Origin: Campylorhamphus procurvoides
Taxonomy: Eukaryota > Chordata > Aves > Passeriformes > Dendrocolaptidae
Direction of reading: 5' to 3'
DNA: 64,000 bases
Assembly (NCBI GenBank): GCA_013396655.1
Contig: WBMV01004888.1
Location: 496,001 to 560,000 of the forward strand
Both the position numbers and the translations under genes were made by a program. A model generated the notes under the pieces. That model saw only the letters and a program-made list of their open reading frames with translations. It searched no databases and was not told where the DNA came from. Positions 63,722-64,000 of the stretch are shown here, one piece after another; the stretch's first letter is position 1; each line of letters begins with the position of its first letter.

Positions 63722-64000
63722 AACTTCATGAGACTCCCATGGGTCACTTCTCCAGCTTGTCCAGGACCTTCTGGATGGCATCCCGTACTTAGGCATGTCA
63801 ACAACACCACTCAACTTGGTGCCATCTGCAAATTTGCTAAATGTGCACTCAATCCCCTCATCTATGTCAATAATGACTATATAAAATAACACTGGTCCTA
63901 GTACAGATCCCTGAGGGATACCACTTGGCACTGATGCTCATCTTTAAGCCTTTGACCACTACTCTCTGGATGCAACCATCTAACCAATTTCTTAATAGGT
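63722..64000 (-). pseudogene. CR1 ORF2 reverse-transcriptase fragment, antisense, runs off the window
   Basis: On the minus strand, one frame reads [20 protein letters not shown] and then [24 protein letters not shown]. The PQGS-x-LGP-x-LF motif and the F-A-D-[D] catalytic block are the hallmarks of a LINE-type reverse transcriptase, and the wording is that of CR1. The catalytic block is FADG: the second Asp codon has become GGC (complement of 63821-63823). N-terminal to it the frame shifts near 63932-63945, beyond which NWLDGCIQRVVV, another conserved CR1 segment, is readable in a different frame. The copy is therefore inactive. It continues past 64000 and is cut by the window edge. Confidence 0.95.

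Overview
This window looks like about 64 kb of AT-rich nuclear DNA from a bird, most likely a passerine (songbird lineage). The evidence is its repeats. There are many chicken-repeat-1 (CR1) LINE fragments, several ending in the typical 'ttctatgattctatga'-type tail. One SINE joins a tRNA-Ile-like head to a CR1-type tail, which is the structure of the passerine TguSINE1 family. Two stretches match an avian endogenous-retrovirus LTR that begins '..gtgggttgacc'. Family names come from memory of consensus sequences and were not checked by a search. There are no operons, Shine-Dalgarno sites, CRISPR arrays or other prokaryotic features.

No protein-coding gene could be recognised with confidence. 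The 13 reading frames of 105 to 136 codons are about what chance predicts for AT-rich DNA of this length (my rough estimate is 10 to 20). None resembles a known family except where it crosses CR1 pol remnants. The best non-repeat coding candidate is a 99-bp segment at 25635-25733 (+). It has a strong polypyrimidine-AG acceptor, a gtaaat donor and an open phase 0-0 frame of 33 codons. Two weaker exon-like segments lie at 43700-43775 and 55144-55197. The window is best read as a large intron or an intergenic desert.

Layout. 1-13.5 kb: mostly unique sequence with a SINE (2.4 kb), a possible antisense LTR remnant (4.6-4.8 kb), one CR1 (8 kb) and an A-rich tract (11.4 kb). 13.5-29.5 kb: two CR1 pieces (one from the reverse-transcriptase region), a G/T-rich tract and the exon candidate. 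29.5-30.2 kb: a degenerate interstitial telomere-like array (TTAGGG orientation) followed by a (TC)n microsatellite. 33.6-35.4 kb: a compact cluster of a CR1 tail, a probable antisense CR1 ORF1 piece, a CR1 ORF2 C-terminal piece and an apparent solo LTR. 39.2 kb: a second, truncated copy of that LTR family. 42.6-52.4 kb: three CR1 3' ends separated by unique sequence and A-rich tracts, plus one unresolved base (N) at 50083 beside a (TTCCC)n repeat. 57.8-58.6 kb and 63.7 kb to the end: antisense CR1 copies, the last keeping RT motifs but with the catalytic FADD changed to FADG.

The active content is therefore historical: retrotransposon debris, a telomere-repeat insertion and possibly conserved non-coding elements. 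I did not find an undescribed biological system.
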